Shown here piece after piece: positions 5,870 through 5,895 of a stretch of 5,895 bases of DNA. This DNA comes from Sphingomonas sp. UBA1000 (GTDB lineage Bacteria > Pseudomonadota > Alphaproteobacteria > Sphingomonadales > Sphingomonadaceae): positions 1 through 5,895 of the forward strand of contig DBAW01000269.1 of NCBI GenBank assembly GCA_002291855.1, written 5' to 3'. The position numbers were made by a program, and so were the translations under genes. Under the pieces are notes generated by a model that did not search any database, was not told the origin of the DNA, and worked only from the letters and a program-made list of their open reading frames with translations. Position 1 is the stretch's first letter. Every line of letters starts with the position of its first letter.

Positions 5870-5895
5870 CAATCACCAACACCCGGTGCCGGTCA

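Larger units (their letters stand above)
5745..5895. repeat. Symmetric array of a 16-bp repeat, two direct and two inverted copies
   Basis: The unit GGAAGAACGGCACCGG occurs at 5745-5760 and, identically, at 5774-5789. Its exact reverse complement is at 5854-5869. A further inverted partial copy starts at 5883 (CCGGTGCCG then GTCA, about 11 of 13 matching) and is cut by the window end. The offset is 29 bp both between the direct copies and between the inverted copies, so the whole array is symmetric about position 5821-5822. This looks like an intergenic palindromic repeat or a small mobile element remnant of the REP/MITE kind. The family is not identified. Confidence 0.75.

Overview
The window is G+C-rich, with G or C at most third codon positions and no compositionally odd segment inside the genes. 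The gene content points to an alphaproteobacterium, probably of the order Sphingomonadales. It has an RpoH of alphaproteobacterial type, the alphaproteobacterial phosphotransferase ChpT, and a CtrA-type TTAA-N7-TTAA-like operator. The order-level assignment is an inference from gene style and context, not from a search.

Layout: positions 1-677 (minus strand) hold the first 225 codons of rpoH, the heat-shock sigma factor, cut off by the window edge. Positions 737-1714 (minus) hold rluD, the 23S rRNA pseudouridine synthase, 59 bp upstream of rpoH on the same strand. The rluD start codon touches that of a divergent small JAMM/M67 metallopeptidase gene (1713-2141, plus). Next, on the plus strand, come chpT (2220-2873), a 68-bp gap with a near-consensus CtrA box, a long CheA-type hybrid histidine kinase (2942-5281) and a small cheW (5281-5715). 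cheA and cheW overlap as TGATG. The last 180 bp contain no gene. They hold a symmetric set of 16-bp repeats around a hairpin of about 40 bp, one arm of which carries a textbook G-quadruplex motif.

How the genes may work together: ChpT carries phosphoryl groups from the kinase CckA to CtrA and CpdR. A CtrA-like box directly after chpT and before cheA suggests that this chemotaxis-type kinase/adaptor pair is under CtrA control and sits beside one of CtrA's own activators. The CheA has a phosphorylatable HPt domain, no P2 domain, a complete catalytic core, two CheW-like domains in tandem and a C-terminal receiver-like domain that seems to have lost its phosphoacceptor aspartate. No cheY, cheB, cheR or receptor gene is in view. 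rpoH and rluD are housekeeping neighbours, and nothing visible ties them to the signalling genes.
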